A DNA stretch of 64,000 nucleotides, taken from Pseudomonas sp. NC02 (GTDB lineage: Bacteria > Pseudomonadota > Gammaproteobacteria > Pseudomonadales > Pseudomonadaceae). Positions 40,223 to 48,036 of the stretch are shown piece after piece. The DNA is taken from assembly GCF_002874965.1 (NCBI RefSeq), contig NZ_CP025624.1:4340001-4404000 (forward strand), given 5' to 3'. The first letter of the stretch is position 1; each line of letters opens with the position of its first letter. Position numbers and translations under genes: made by a program. The notes under the pieces were generated by a model that saw only the letters and a program-made list of their open reading frames with translations, ran no database searches and had not been told where the DNA came from.

Positions 40223-40985
40223 AGTACCGCCCCGGCGTCGTCCCGAACGTACGCCGGAACATTGCAATAAAGGCACTGACGTTTTCATAACCCAGGTCCA
40301 GCGCAACCCGGGTCACGGGTGCATGCGCCGCCAGCAACTCCAGGGCGCGCAACAACCGTGCGCGCTGGCGCCACTGGCTGAAGGTGAACCCGGTCTCGGC
40401 AACAAACCGCCGGGCCAGGGTACGCGGCGAGACACCGGCCCACTGCGCCCAGTGTTCCAGCAGGCGGTTGTCGTCGGGACTGTCGGCCAGCGCCTGGGCG
40501 ATGCGCAACAGGCGCGGGTCCCGGGGCAGCGGCAAGCCGAATGGCTCCTGGGGCAACCCGGCGATTTCATCAAGGATCACCTGGGCGATCCGTGACTGAG
40601 GCGGCTCGAGCAGCGGCTGGCTCCAGGTTGCCGCGCGCCTGACGGCTTCCAGCAACAAGGCCGACGTGGCGATAACGCACGTCTGTCGGGGCAGCCCTGC
40701 ACATGCCTGGGGTTCGACATACACACTCCAGCCATCAAACGGCCCGTGGGAACGCAAGGCGTGGGAACAATCGGGGGCAATCCACACCGCGTGGGTGGCC
40801 GGTACTACCCAATGCTGGTGCGCCGCCTGCACCGACAACAACCCGCGCTGGGCTCCGAGCAATTGCCCGCGGGCATGCTGATGAAGGGCCGTGGTGCGTG
40901 CTACCGGACTGCTGCGCAACGTCGCCACCAGCAACGGACCGCCGGTCGCATTGGCGAGCTGGGCTGAAACGAGTGTTGACGGCAT
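40164..40985 (-). CDS. AraC-family regulator with cupin-like N-terminus
   Basis: Transcription factor of 273 residues. The N-terminal part is cupin-like (TALHQHARGQLLGAQRG, WVVPATHAVWIAP) and the C-terminal 100 residues hold two helix-turn-helix motifs (WAQWAGVSPRTLARRF, VALDLGYENVSAFIAMFRRTFGTTPGRYF). The overall type is like NimR of E. coli, which controls an MFS exporter; an MFS gene lies about 600 bp upstream here. Its 3' end overlaps fucP by 59 bp, tail to tail. Confidence 0.83.
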   Translation of the reverse strand: MPSTLVSAQLANATGGPLLVATLRSSPVARTTALHQHARGQLLGAQRGLLSVQAAHQHWVVPATHAVWIAPDCSHALRSHGPFDGWSVYVEPQACAGLPRQTCVIATSALLLEAVRRAATWSQPLLEPPQSRIAQVILDEIAGLPQEPFGLPLPRDPRLLRIAQALADSPDDNRLLEHWAQWAGVSPRTLARRFVAETGFTFSQWRQRARLLRALELLAAHAPVTRVALDLGYENVSAFIAMFRRTFGTTPGRYFTDGASDYGHTPPQSRNTP

Positions 40986-41077
40986 ATGGCAGCTTTACCG
41001 TATTGAATGACCTGGATAAGGCAGTGTAGCCATTTGCGCACGCCCAGACTGCGGATTCATTCATTGAGGGCTCCGCC

Positions 41078-41323
41078 ATGCGTGCAGAAGACGTGCTTCC
41101 CGACCATCTCGACCAAGGCCAATTCAATGGCGTGACCGTGCGCAAGGGCACGGTGGGCGCATTCCTCGCCAACGCCAGAACCTGGTGCGATCCGGCCACC
41201 CCGGACGAGCAGCGCTTGCTGGCCGAACAGGACATCCTGCAAGCCCTCCCCGCCCTGCAGGCCCTGGGCCTGTTTGAAGTGTTGCAGGTGCGGGATGCGA
41301 AACTGGCGCGGCTGCTGAAGTGA
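41078..41323 (+). CDS. small conserved-looking protein of unknown function
   Basis: An 81-residue soluble protein with no signal peptide or membrane segment. It is acidic to neutral and mostly helical, with the pattern GVTVRKGTVGAFLANARTW followed by an Ala/Leu-rich C-terminal half. GAGGG stands before the ATG. It diverges from the AraC-type gene. Codon use is like its neighbours, so I think it is a real gene, but I do not recognise the family. Confidence 0.6.
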   Translation: MRAEDVLPDHLDQGQFNGVTVRKGTVGAFLANARTWCDPATPDEQRLLAEQDILQALPALQALGLFEVLQVRDAKLARLLK

Positions 41324-41330
41324 GAGGATC

Positions 41331-41406
41331 GGCCTGGAAGGTGGTAATCCGTCGCTGGAAGCCCGGGGTTCACCAGTTCTCGCGGGGATTACGCACCTTC
41401 CAGGCC
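41331..41406. repeat. long imperfect palindrome with inner hairpin
   Basis: The left arm at 41331-41350 and right arm at 41386-41406 are reverse complements over 20 bp with one extra G in the right arm. The 35-nt centre can itself fold (CTGGAA / TTCACCAG around GCCCGGGG). It starts 7 bp after the small gene and is not like the other REPs in the window. It may be a transcript-end structure, a structured RNA element or an unfamiliar mobile palindrome. Confidence 0.6.
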
Positions 41407-41601
41407 ACCTCGCACCTCAAGTGGTTACTTGTCCTACGAACTGATAGTGGTTGGAAAGGCCCGTCGCGTTCCATGATCCTGGAAAAAATGTTTGGCCCTG
41501 TGTTCAGGCATGCCAAGGGAACCCGGCTCGCTCGATACGGCCTGATGTGCAAGGATGTTGCGCTGCACATCGTTCGTTGAACGCAAAACCAAGGATTTTT
41601 C

Positions 41602-42753
41602 ATGACCGCCATCAGCACCCCAGCGCCCGTGGTACCCGGGCGGCTGGAACAAATGTCGACCCGCATCGCGTTTTTCATCGCCGGCTTCGGCATCGCCGCC
41701 TGGGCACCACTGGTGCCTTATGCCAAGGCCCGCGCCCAACTCAATGAGGGCACCCTCGGCCTTTTGCTGTTGTGCCTGGGGGTGGGCTCGATGATCGCAA
41801 TGCCGGTCGCCGGGGCCCTGGCGTCGCGCTACGGTATCCGGCGAGTGGCCACCGGCGGCACCCTCCTGATCTGCCTGGGCCTGCCGATGCTGGCCACCGT
41901 CACCTCGATTCCCTTGCTGATGGCCGCACTGTTTGTGTTTGGTGCCGGCCTGGGCACGGTGGACTCCACGGTCAACCTGCAAGCGGTGATGGTCGAACGA
42001 GCCAGCGGTAAGACCATGATGTCGGGCTTCCACGGGCTGTTCAGCCTGGGCGGGATCGTCGGGGCGGCAGGTGTCAGCGGGCTGCTGGGGTTGGGCTGGT
42101 CGCCGTTGCAGGCCACCCTCGCCGTGATCGTCGTCATCGTAGTGGCCTTGCTCAAGGCCGGGCCACACCTGCTGCCTTACGGCAGTGAAAGCTCCGGGCC
42201 GGCCTTTGCCGTGCCCCACGGCGTGGTGCTGTTTATCGGCTGCCTGTGCTGCATCGTGTTTCTTGCCGAAGGCGCCGTGCTGGACTGGAGCGCGGTGTTC
42301 CTGAGCGCCGAGCGCGGCCTTGACGAAGCCTATGCGGGCCTTGGCTACGCAGCCTTTGCCTTGACCATGACCGTCGGGCGCCTTACCGGCGACAGGATAG
42401 TTCGCCGCCTGGGCGCAACCCGGGTGATTGTATTCGGTGGCGCGCTCGCCGCCGGCGGCATGCTGTTGGCGACGCTATTACCTGCGTGGGAAACCGCCCT
42501 GCTGGGGTATGCTTTGGTCGGTGCCGGGTGTTCGAACATCGTACCGGTGCTGTACACCGCCGTCGGCAAGCAGACCGTCATGCCGGAACACATTGCGGTG
42601 CCCGCCATCACCACCCTGGGCTACACCGGCATTCTCGCCGGCCCTGCGGTGATCGGCTTCATCGCCCATGGCAGCAGCTTGAGCACTGCCTTTGTGCTGA
42701 TTGCCGTACTGCTGATCGGTGTGGCGATCAGCGGGAAAATACTGCGGGTCTGA
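41602..42753 (+). CDS. MFS transporter
   Basis: Major facilitator of 383 residues with 12 membrane segments, beginning with FFIAGFGIAAWAPLVPYAKARAQLNEG and having a typical MFS loop (GALASRYGIRR) between segments 2 and 3. It resembles the drug/sugar-type exporters often called YbjJ-like. AAGGATTTTTC precedes the ATG. The nearby AraC-type regulator may control it. The substrate is unknown. A 7-bp stem-loop follows before the convergent effector-like gene. Confidence 0.83.
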   Translation: MTAISTPAPVVPGRLEQMSTRIAFFIAGFGIAAWAPLVPYAKARAQLNEGTLGLLLLCLGVGSMIAMPVAGALASRYGIRRVATGGTLLICLGLPMLATVTSIPLLMAALFVFGAGLGTVDSTVNLQAVMVERASGKTMMSGFHGLFSLGGIVGAAGVSGLLGLGWSPLQATLAVIVVIVVALLKAGPHLLPYGSESSGPAFAVPHGVVLFIGCLCCIVFLAEGAVLDWSAVFLSAERGLDEAYAGLGYAAFALTMTVGRLTGDRIVRRLGATRVIVFGGALAAGGMLLATLLPAWETALLGYALVGAGCSNIVPVLYTAVGKQTVMPEHIAVPAITTLGYTGILAGPAVIGFIAHGSSLSTAFVLIAVLLIGVAISGKILRV

Positions 42754-42768
42754 CCACCCAGCCCCATC

Positions 42769-42789
42769 ACGCCTCGTATATTGAGGCGT
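42769..42789. terminator. stem-loop between convergent MFS and effector-like genes
   Basis: ACGCCTC-GTATATT-GAGGCGT, a perfect 7-bp stem with a 7-nt loop in the 46-bp gap between convergent genes. No T-run follows, so strength is uncertain. Confidence 0.5.
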
Positions 42790-42799
42790 CAACCCGGGG

Positions 42800-43414
42800 T
42801 CATTTGGCTTTCTGGAGTTCCAGCCAGCGATCAAGGGTTTTGTTGCTGAGCCAGCCCGCCTGGTGATGGCTGCCGAAAATTCGCCGACCGCTGTCGGCGG
42901 TGTTTTCCAGCGACCGCAACAAGCCCGGCCGGTCCACAAGGTTTTTCGCCATATACACCTGCTGTTCGTCGTATTTCTTCTTCGGTAGCCCCGTGGCCGG
43001 GTCCAGTACAACTTGGCCATGGCTGTCGAGCTCATCCGGGTCTTTGCTCATCATCGCCAGCACCTCGATATTGACGTAGCAGATCTGCTCGAAAAACCCC
43101 ATGCGGTCCCGCGACCGGTCCCGTAACTCGGTGAACATTTCCTTGAACAGACGGACGAGATCGGCATTGTTTTTTGTGTGGAAAGGGTCCGGGCTGAAGG
43201 CACTGGGATCGCTGTTGCCGAACACGACGTTCTCGGCCTGTGCCAGGCTTTCGCGGGTGATGTAGCCGTCCTGGTCGAGGATCGCATCGATCAGGCGCGG
43301 GCGCTGGATGATCGCCTTGGCAAGCAGGATAGCGCTGTCGGCCTCTCGGCTGGCACCGAGCTTTTTACTGGCGATTCGTTGCAGTGAAGACAGCTTCAGT
43401 CCGTCAGTTCTCAT
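42800..43414 (-). CDS. 3' part of a frameshift-split effector-like protein with hand-like modules
   Basis: A 204-residue reading frame. The first part (SLQRIASKKL, SAILLAKAIIQRPRLIDAILDQDGYITRESL) aligns without effort with the 325-residue protein at 44341-45318 (SLEEMAGRRL, NILLARELLRRPDVIQAF, DLDGRISRRDL), and a second, weaker copy of the module follows. The modules look like those of HrpK/HrpF/NolX-type III translocator proteins, judged by eye only. The frame just upstream (43404-43751) supplies the missing N-terminal part in another phase; removing one base from the A6 run at 43419-43424 would join them into about 316 residues. Its own ATG overlaps that frame by 11 bp. Confidence 0.6.
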   Translation of the reverse strand: MRTDGLKLSSLQRIASKKLGASREADSAILLAKAIIQRPRLIDAILDQDGYITRESLAQAENVVFGNSDPSAFSPDPFHTKNNADLVRLFKEMFTELRDRSRDRMGFFEQICYVNIEVLAMMSKDPDELDSHGQVVLDPATGLPKKKYDEQQVYMAKNLVDRPGLLRSLENTADSGRRIFGSHHQAGWLSNKTLDRWLELQKAK

Positions 43415-43751
43415 GGAGTTTTTTCAGCATGGCAAATTGGGCGTTCGCCGCGCTCACCAAATCGCTGTCCGGCAAACGAATGTAGGGATTGGGCCCGCGG
43501 AGGCGGCTGGGCACTTCGTTCTGAAGCCCCAGGTGTTGCAGCAGACTCCTGCAGTGACTCTCCCCCCGCAAAGGAGGCCGATAGCCTGATGAGCGGACAG
43601 GCGCCCCGCCGGATTGATGGCTGTGCTTTCGCGCAGCCTCACCGGGTTCACTTGAAGCGGCGTGAATTGCCCGTGTACCGCCGTCCAGTGCCGGGGCAAT
43701 ACAGGGTGTAGCACCGAGGTGCTGGCAGACCGACCCGCCGTTGATTGTCAT
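43404..43751 (-). CDS. 5' part of the frameshift-split effector-like protein
   Basis: A 115-residue frame, rich in Ser, Gly, Pro and Ala with little predicted order, like the N-terminal 150 residues of the paralogue at 44341-45318 and like type III secretion leader regions. Its last residues (NAQFAMLKKL) line up with LLKNKF of the paralogue, and with one A fewer the fused reading would be AMLKNSMRTDG, restoring LKN. It ends 10 bp into the next frame. It may be the front of a broken gene, or be joined by slippage at the A6 run. Confidence 0.5.
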   Translation of the reverse strand: MTINGGSVCQHLGATPCIAPALDGGTRAIHAASSEPGEAARKHSHQSGGAPVRSSGYRPPLRGESHCRSLLQHLGLQNEVPSRLRGPNPYIRLPDSDLVSAANAQFAMLKKLHEN

Positions 43752-43960
43752 GATTCATCTCCACCATTTTCCGGTTCCACATTGACCTGGTCATCATCCC
43801 GGCAATCGCCGTATCGCTCAGGTGAAAACAGGCCAAAGGTGTGTGGTGTGCCGGTGGCAATGGTTCCGAGATAGAGCAGCGTTCCAATGACAACATGTAA
43901 AAACCGAAGAATCAGTCGGCTTTTCGAGACCCTGGCCAGGTCGGTTTCGTCTCCTGCCAA
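43748..43960 (-). CDS. possible small membrane protein (weak)
   Basis: A 70-residue frame with one hydrophobic segment (FLHVVIGTLLYLGTIATG) and an acidic tail. Its stop overlaps the ATG at 43751 by the ATGA arrangement, which suggests coupling, but the only start is TTG and there is no good ribosome site. It could also be the rear of the frame at 43912-44256 after a frameshift. I do not recognise it. Confidence 0.25.
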   Translation of the reverse strand: MAGDETDLARVSKSRLILRFLHVVIGTLLYLGTIATGTPHTFGLFSPERYGDCRDDDQVNVEPENGGDES

Positions 43961-44256
43961 AGGCCTTTGATCGCTGCGACCATGGCGCCCATCACCGCGC
44001 GCAACGGGCGTAACCCAGGCGCGTGGGAGGCAGGCAACTGCCCGTGCGGCAACATGCCTTTGATGAAGTCGTCAGCCGCCGGGGCCTGGAATGTGTGCTG
44101 CCCGGTGAAGTTCTTCACTCGCCGGGCTTCGGCGCCCTCTTCGCACCGTTTGCCCGGTGCGGCAACGGGGGGCGGTTGCAGGGTATCGCTGCCCGTCGGC
44201 GCAAGACAGGCTGGCTGATAGCCAGGATTGTGCGATCCACACGAAGGTGTAGCCAT
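43912..44256 (-). CDS. possible small protein upstream of the split gene (weak)
   Basis: A 114-residue frame with an ATG start, Pro/Ala/Gly-rich, without clear domains or signal. Codon use is not convincing. It lies between the strong hairpin after the 325-residue gene and the split effector-like gene, on the same strand, and overlaps the next small frame by 49 bp. It may be a real partner gene such as a chaperone, or leftover sequence. Confidence 0.25.
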   Translation of the reverse strand: MATPSCGSHNPGYQPACLAPTGSDTLQPPPVAAPGKRCEEGAEARRVKNFTGQHTFQAPAADDFIKGMLPHGQLPASHAPGLRPLRAVMGAMVAAIKGLWQETKPTWPGSRKAD

Positions 44257-44307
44257 GTCTGAGCCCTGGCTGAGAGTTTGAAAGCAGCGGATTGAGCAAG
44301 GCAGGTC

Positions 44308-44336
44308 ATCACGCCGCGAGAGGGTCGCGGCGTGAT
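44308..44336 (-). terminator. strong stem-loop after the 325-residue effector-like gene
   Basis: ATCACGCCGCGA-GAGGG-TCGCGGCGTGAT is a perfect 12-bp stem with a 5-nt loop, starting 4 bp after the stop codon. No U-tract follows, but the stem is among the most stable in the window. Confidence 0.65.
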
Positions 44337-44340
44337 CGAG

Positions 44341-45318
44341 CTAAAACAGGTTCAGAGAGAGGTGGCGCAGGCCGGCTCTGCCGATCTTGCCGTCATACCG
44401 GTCAAGAGAGTCCATCAGCGTTAACAGGCTTGAGCGCTGAGTGACTTCCTTGGCCAACTCGATGAGCCGCTGTTGCTTTGGGTCGCTCGACGACGATGCG
44501 GCCAATTTTTTCAAATCTTTGATACTGATGGAGCGGCTCCAGATACCCTTCAGGGCGTCGAAGTCCTTCAACATCTGTTCGGCGAGCTGTTTGTCGGTCT
44601 TGTACTTCAAGGCGTTGCCGGAGTCGAGCACGGCGTTGAGGTCCCGCCGGGAGATTCGACCATCCAGATCACCGGTCCTGCCGGCTCGGTCAAAGGCTTG
44701 TATTACGTCTGGGCGTCGCAGCAGTTCCCGGGCCAACAGAATGTTCTCATTACGGTCCTGGTCGTTGGTCAACCGTCTGCCCGCCATCTCCTCCAGGCTT
44801 TGTTTTGTGATGAAGGGCTGGCCCGGCACCGTGAACGCATCAAATTTGTTCTTGAGGAGGTTCCCCAGTTGATCGGGGGTTTGCCTCGAAAAGTGTGGGT
44901 CCGGGCGACCGTATCCCGGGTCAGGCTTGCAGGGGGTCGGACGGCAGTGTCCGGGAAGAGGCCTGAGTGGAATGGAAGGGTCAGGACGACCATAACCGGG
45001 GTGAGGCCGGAACGGATTGAACAGCTTGTGCAGAAAGTCCTGAAGCTGTCCGATCAGCCCGCCCAGGAACGAGTTTGCATAGGACGCCCGGAATGAGTTG
45101 TTGGCGGCACCATGGGGATCCATCGTGCTCTGCGTCGTCGTCCAATTCGAATATCCCGGGCCGATCCCATTCTGTGGCACGTTGAAGCTGATGTGGATCG
45201 ACCCCTGCCCGGAGCGTGAGCGTGACTGCGTCGATGTGGCGGCATCAGTATGCGGCTGCGCGGCGTTATCAGAGGGGTTGGCAACAGTTGAGTTGGATAA
45301 GGTTACCGACATAGGCAT
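44341..45318 (-). CDS. effector-like protein with two hand-like modules (HrpK/NolX-like by eye)
   Basis: A 325-residue protein. Residues 1-150 are low-complexity, rich in Ser, Gln, Asn and Pro, with three imperfect copies of PDPGYGRPD-like repeats. Residues 155-325 hold two copies of a module of about 85 residues. Each copy has a helix with FDAF/FDAL, a short IT/IS-K-SL/DL helix, a long LARELL/LAKEV helix and a DG-[RK]-I-[SG]R hand (DLDGRISRRDL, RYDGKIGRAGL). This order resembles type III translocators and effectors of the HrpK/HrpF/NolX type. No type III apparatus genes are in the window and I found no hrp box upstream. Confidence 0.6.
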   Translation of the reverse strand: MPMSVTLSNSTVANPSDNAAQPHTDAATSTQSRSRSGQGSIHISFNVPQNGIGPGYSNWTTTQSTMDPHGAANNSFRASYANSFLGGLIGQLQDFLHKLFNPFRPHPGYGRPDPSIPLRPLPGHCRPTPCKPDPGYGRPDPHFSRQTPDQLGNLLKNKFDAFTVPGQPFITKQSLEEMAGRRLTNDQDRNENILLARELLRRPDVIQAFDRAGRTGDLDGRISRRDLNAVLDSGNALKYKTDKQLAEQMLKDFDALKGIWSRSISIKDLKKLAASSSSDPKQQRLIELAKEVTQRSSLLTLMDSLDRYDGKIGRAGLRHLSLNLF

Positions 45319-45478
45319 CTCCAGTTCGGCGTATTGACACGATTCACTCCCGGCTCAAAGACACCTCGGCGATACAAGGTATCCCATGGAAAGTGGGCAC
45401 CTCCTTGTGTGGTAGACCTGTCGGATTCAGTTCCTGCGGACGCAGAAAATCGTTAGAAAAAGAGTAGGAAGAAGGGCT

Positions 45479-45510
45479 ATGGCGAGGGAGCTTGCGCCCC
45501 CTCGTCACTG
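45479..45510. repeat. single REP, family B (GCGAGGGAGCTTGC type)
   Basis: GGCGAGGGAGCTTGCGCCCCCTCGTC forms a short hairpin and has the same core as the pair at 52177-52303. It lies in the 216-bp gap after fecA; the rest of that gap, up to 45534, holds no frame or signal I can name. Confidence 0.75.
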
Positions 45511-45534
45511 TCGATACCTGGGATCAGGCACGCA

Positions 45535-47925
45535 TCAGAAGCCGACGCTGGCCTGCACGAAGAACGTGCGCGGTTCACCCAGGTAGATCCCGGAGTTGTT
45601 GTCGCTGGAGCGGGTGTAGTGTTCCTGGTTGAACACGTTTTTTACCCCGACGCCCAGCTTCAGGTTCGACAGTTGCGCACCGAAGTCATAACCGCTGCGC
45701 ACGTTGACCGAGACGTAGCCGGGAATATCCCCGTACTGGCCATCAGCAGTCGGCTGGGTGATGTAGGTGGTACCGGTGCCCGGCGCACGCTGGCCGGACT
45801 GGGCATAGACGTCCAGGTTGTGGGTCCAGTGGTTGATGTCGTAACGCAGCCCCAGGGTGGCCACTTCACGGGAGTACAGCGGCAAGTCGCGGCCCTTGAA
45901 GGCAACGTCGCCTTCGGAGGTGGCCCTGGTGTAGGTGAAGCCGGCGTTGGCGGTCAGGCCGTCCAGGCGCGGGTCGAGGTTCGACAGGTCGTAATGGGCC
46001 GACGCTTCGATGCCCTCGTGCTTGGTAGCGCCGAGGTTGGTCCAGCCCACATCGTTGCTGACGTATTGCAACTCGTCCGAGAAGTCGATGTAGAACAACG
46101 TCACTTCGCCGCCCCAGACGCTGTCGTTGTAGCGGGTACCGATTTCGTAGGTCTTGGCTTTTTCCGGGTTCAGGCCGTTCGCGGTCTGGTCGCCGTTACC
46201 GCCCTGGCCCAGCTGGAAGTATTGCAGGCTGCCGAAGGAGGTTTCGTAGTTGGCAAACAGCTTCCAGGCATCGGAGACGTGGTACATCACGCTCAAGGCC
46301 GGCAGCGGTTCGTTGTTGTGGATCTCGCGACGTTTCTCCTGAACCGTGGCGCCATTGAGGCCTACCACCGGACGGTCGTGCCATTCGGTGCGGATCTGCT
46401 CAAAGCGAATGCCCGGGGTGACGGTCCATTTGCCGATATCAATCTTGTTGTCGATATAGAACGAGTTGGCCTCGGTGCCACCGGTACGGTCCTGGTACAC
46501 GTGGCCGTCACTCTGGCCCACGGGCGTCGGCACGTTGTTGACCAGCGCCAGGCTGGTGGCCTGCTCGTGCATGCCTTCCTTGAGGTAGCGATAACCGACG
46601 CTGACTTCCTGGGTGCTCGGCCCCAGGTCAAATACATGGGACACACGCGGCTCGATGCCGAAGGTGTAGTAGGTGCGCGGGTAGGAACCCAGGGTCTTCA
46701 GGTCGCGGTTGGCGATGTTGCTGCCGCGGAAACTGTCGGAATAGTAGGTCAGCACTTCAGCCTGGGTGCGGTCGTCGATCTGCCGGATGTACTTGAAGGA
46801 CATATCCTTGCGCCGGCCATTGAAGTTGTCCCAGTCACGTACCGATTGATACGGGTTGGCGTCGTACTGCTTCTGGGTCAGGCCGCCGGGCATGTCGGCG
46901 CTGGCGTCGTAGTAGTGGAAATTCAGCGAGAAATCGTCTTGATCGGTCGGCGCCCAGTGGGTCTTGAAGATCACGTCGTCGATGTCGTTGGAGTTGTTGT
47001 GGTCGCGGTAACCATCGCCCTTGGTCCCGGAATACAGCAACGCAGCACCGATACCGTTGTCGGCGGTGCCGCCGATGAAGGCGTTTTCAATGTGTTTCCA
47101 GCCGCCGTGGGCCGCGGTTTCCAGGGTGGTGCCGACTTCGCCGGAGAATTTTTCCGGGATGGCCCGTGTGACGAAGTTGATCACGCCGCCGACGTTCTGT
47201 GGTCCATAACGTACGGAGCCTGCGCCACGCACCACGTCGATGCTGTCGAGGTTGCCGGAGGAAATCGGCGCCATCGACAACTGCGGCTGGCCGTAGGGTG
47301 CAAACGCTGCCGGTACGCCGTCGATCAATACCGTGGAGCGTGGCGACAGACGCGAGGTCAGGCCGCGTACCCCGACGTTGAGGGAAATATCACTGCCACC
47401 GGTGCCGTTGGCCTCCTGTACCTGCACCCCGGGAATGCGCCGCAGCACGTCACCGACGTTCATCGCGCCCTGCTCCACCATGGCTTCACGGCGCACCACG
47501 GTGCGCGCCCCCGGGTGGTTCTGCACCACTTGGGCATTCGCGTCGCCGAGCCAGTCGCCGACCACCTTGATGTCGGTGGCACCCAACTCCAGCGGCGAAC
47601 CGGCTTCGCCGGTGCCCTTGCCCAGCGGGCGCAGGGTCACGGAGCCCGCATCGATCTGGTAATCCAGGCCGCTGCCCTGCAGCAACTGGCGCAGCGCTTG
47701 TTCGGGCGACAGGTTGCCGTCGACGGCCGGGGCTTGTTTGCCGGCCACCATGTCGGGGCTGAAGAACACTTGCAGCGACGTCTGCTGACCCAATTGGCTC
47801 AAGGCCGAACCCAGGGACTGGGCCTGGATATGAATGCCATCGTCAGCATAGGCCGCCGGCAGTGCGGCGCTGACGGCCAGCGCCAGGGCGAGGGGTGCCC
47901 AGCGGGATGATTTATTGTTTTTCAT
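45535..47925 (-). CDS. fecA: TonB-dependent ferric-citrate-type receptor with signalling domain
   Basis: Outer-membrane siderophore receptor, 796 residues. It has a signal peptide (about 1-28), an N-terminal STN signalling domain (about 30-105, LGSALSQLGQQTSLQVFFSPDMV), a plug (NVGDVLRRIPGVQVQEANGTGG, VRGAGSVRYGPQNVGGVINF) and a 22-strand barrel ending in aromatic F (FFVQASVGF). The STN domain and the fecI-fecR genes just upstream mean it signals its own induction. FecA of E. coli takes ferric citrate; the same ligand is likely but not proved. The ATG at 47925 gives the proper signal peptide. Confidence 0.9.
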   Translation of the reverse strand: MKNNKSSRWAPLALALAVSAALPAAYADDGIHIQAQSLGSALSQLGQQTSLQVFFSPDMVAGKQAPAVDGNLSPEQALRQLLQGSGLDYQIDAGSVTLRPLGKGTGEAGSPLELGATDIKVVGDWLGDANAQVVQNHPGARTVVRREAMVEQGAMNVGDVLRRIPGVQVQEANGTGGSDISLNVGVRGLTSRLSPRSTVLIDGVPAAFAPYGQPQLSMAPISSGNLDSIDVVRGAGSVRYGPQNVGGVINFVTRAIPEKFSGEVGTTLETAAHGGWKHIENAFIGGTADNGIGAALLYSGTKGDGYRDHNNSNDIDDVIFKTHWAPTDQDDFSLNFHYYDASADMPGGLTQKQYDANPYQSVRDWDNFNGRRKDMSFKYIRQIDDRTQAEVLTYYSDSFRGSNIANRDLKTLGSYPRTYYTFGIEPRVSHVFDLGPSTQEVSVGYRYLKEGMHEQATSLALVNNVPTPVGQSDGHVYQDRTGGTEANSFYIDNKIDIGKWTVTPGIRFEQIRTEWHDRPVVGLNGATVQEKRREIHNNEPLPALSVMYHVSDAWKLFANYETSFGSLQYFQLGQGGNGDQTANGLNPEKAKTYEIGTRYNDSVWGGEVTLFYIDFSDELQYVSNDVGWTNLGATKHEGIEASAHYDLSNLDPRLDGLTANAGFTYTRATSEGDVAFKGRDLPLYSREVATLGLRYDINHWTHNLDVYAQSGQRAPGTGTTYITQPTADGQYGDIPGYVSVNVRSGYDFGAQLSNLKLGVGVKNVFNQEHYTRSSDNNSGIYLGEPRTFFVQASVGF

Positions 47926-48036
47926 GGCGAGTTTTTTCACGTCGAACGTAGTCCTGTGATCGCAAGAGAGTGCGGCTGTTAATGCAAACCAGTTGCAGTT
48001 GCACAAGAAGACGAAGAACTCGAAAAAAACCTGAAT

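Noticed and set aside
41320..41580. 86-codon frame in the gap before the MFS gene
   Set aside because: It starts with GTG overlapping the small gene, runs through the long palindrome, and is rich in Arg, Lys and Trp without a credible fold. I treat it as non-coding.
45319..45440. hrp box upstream of the 325-residue effector-like gene
   Set aside because: A CCACACA sequence is present on the coding strand, but the GGAACC half at 15-16 nt is missing.
45619..47910. 763-codon plus-strand frame across fecA
   Set aside because: Antisense shadow of a clear TonB receptor.
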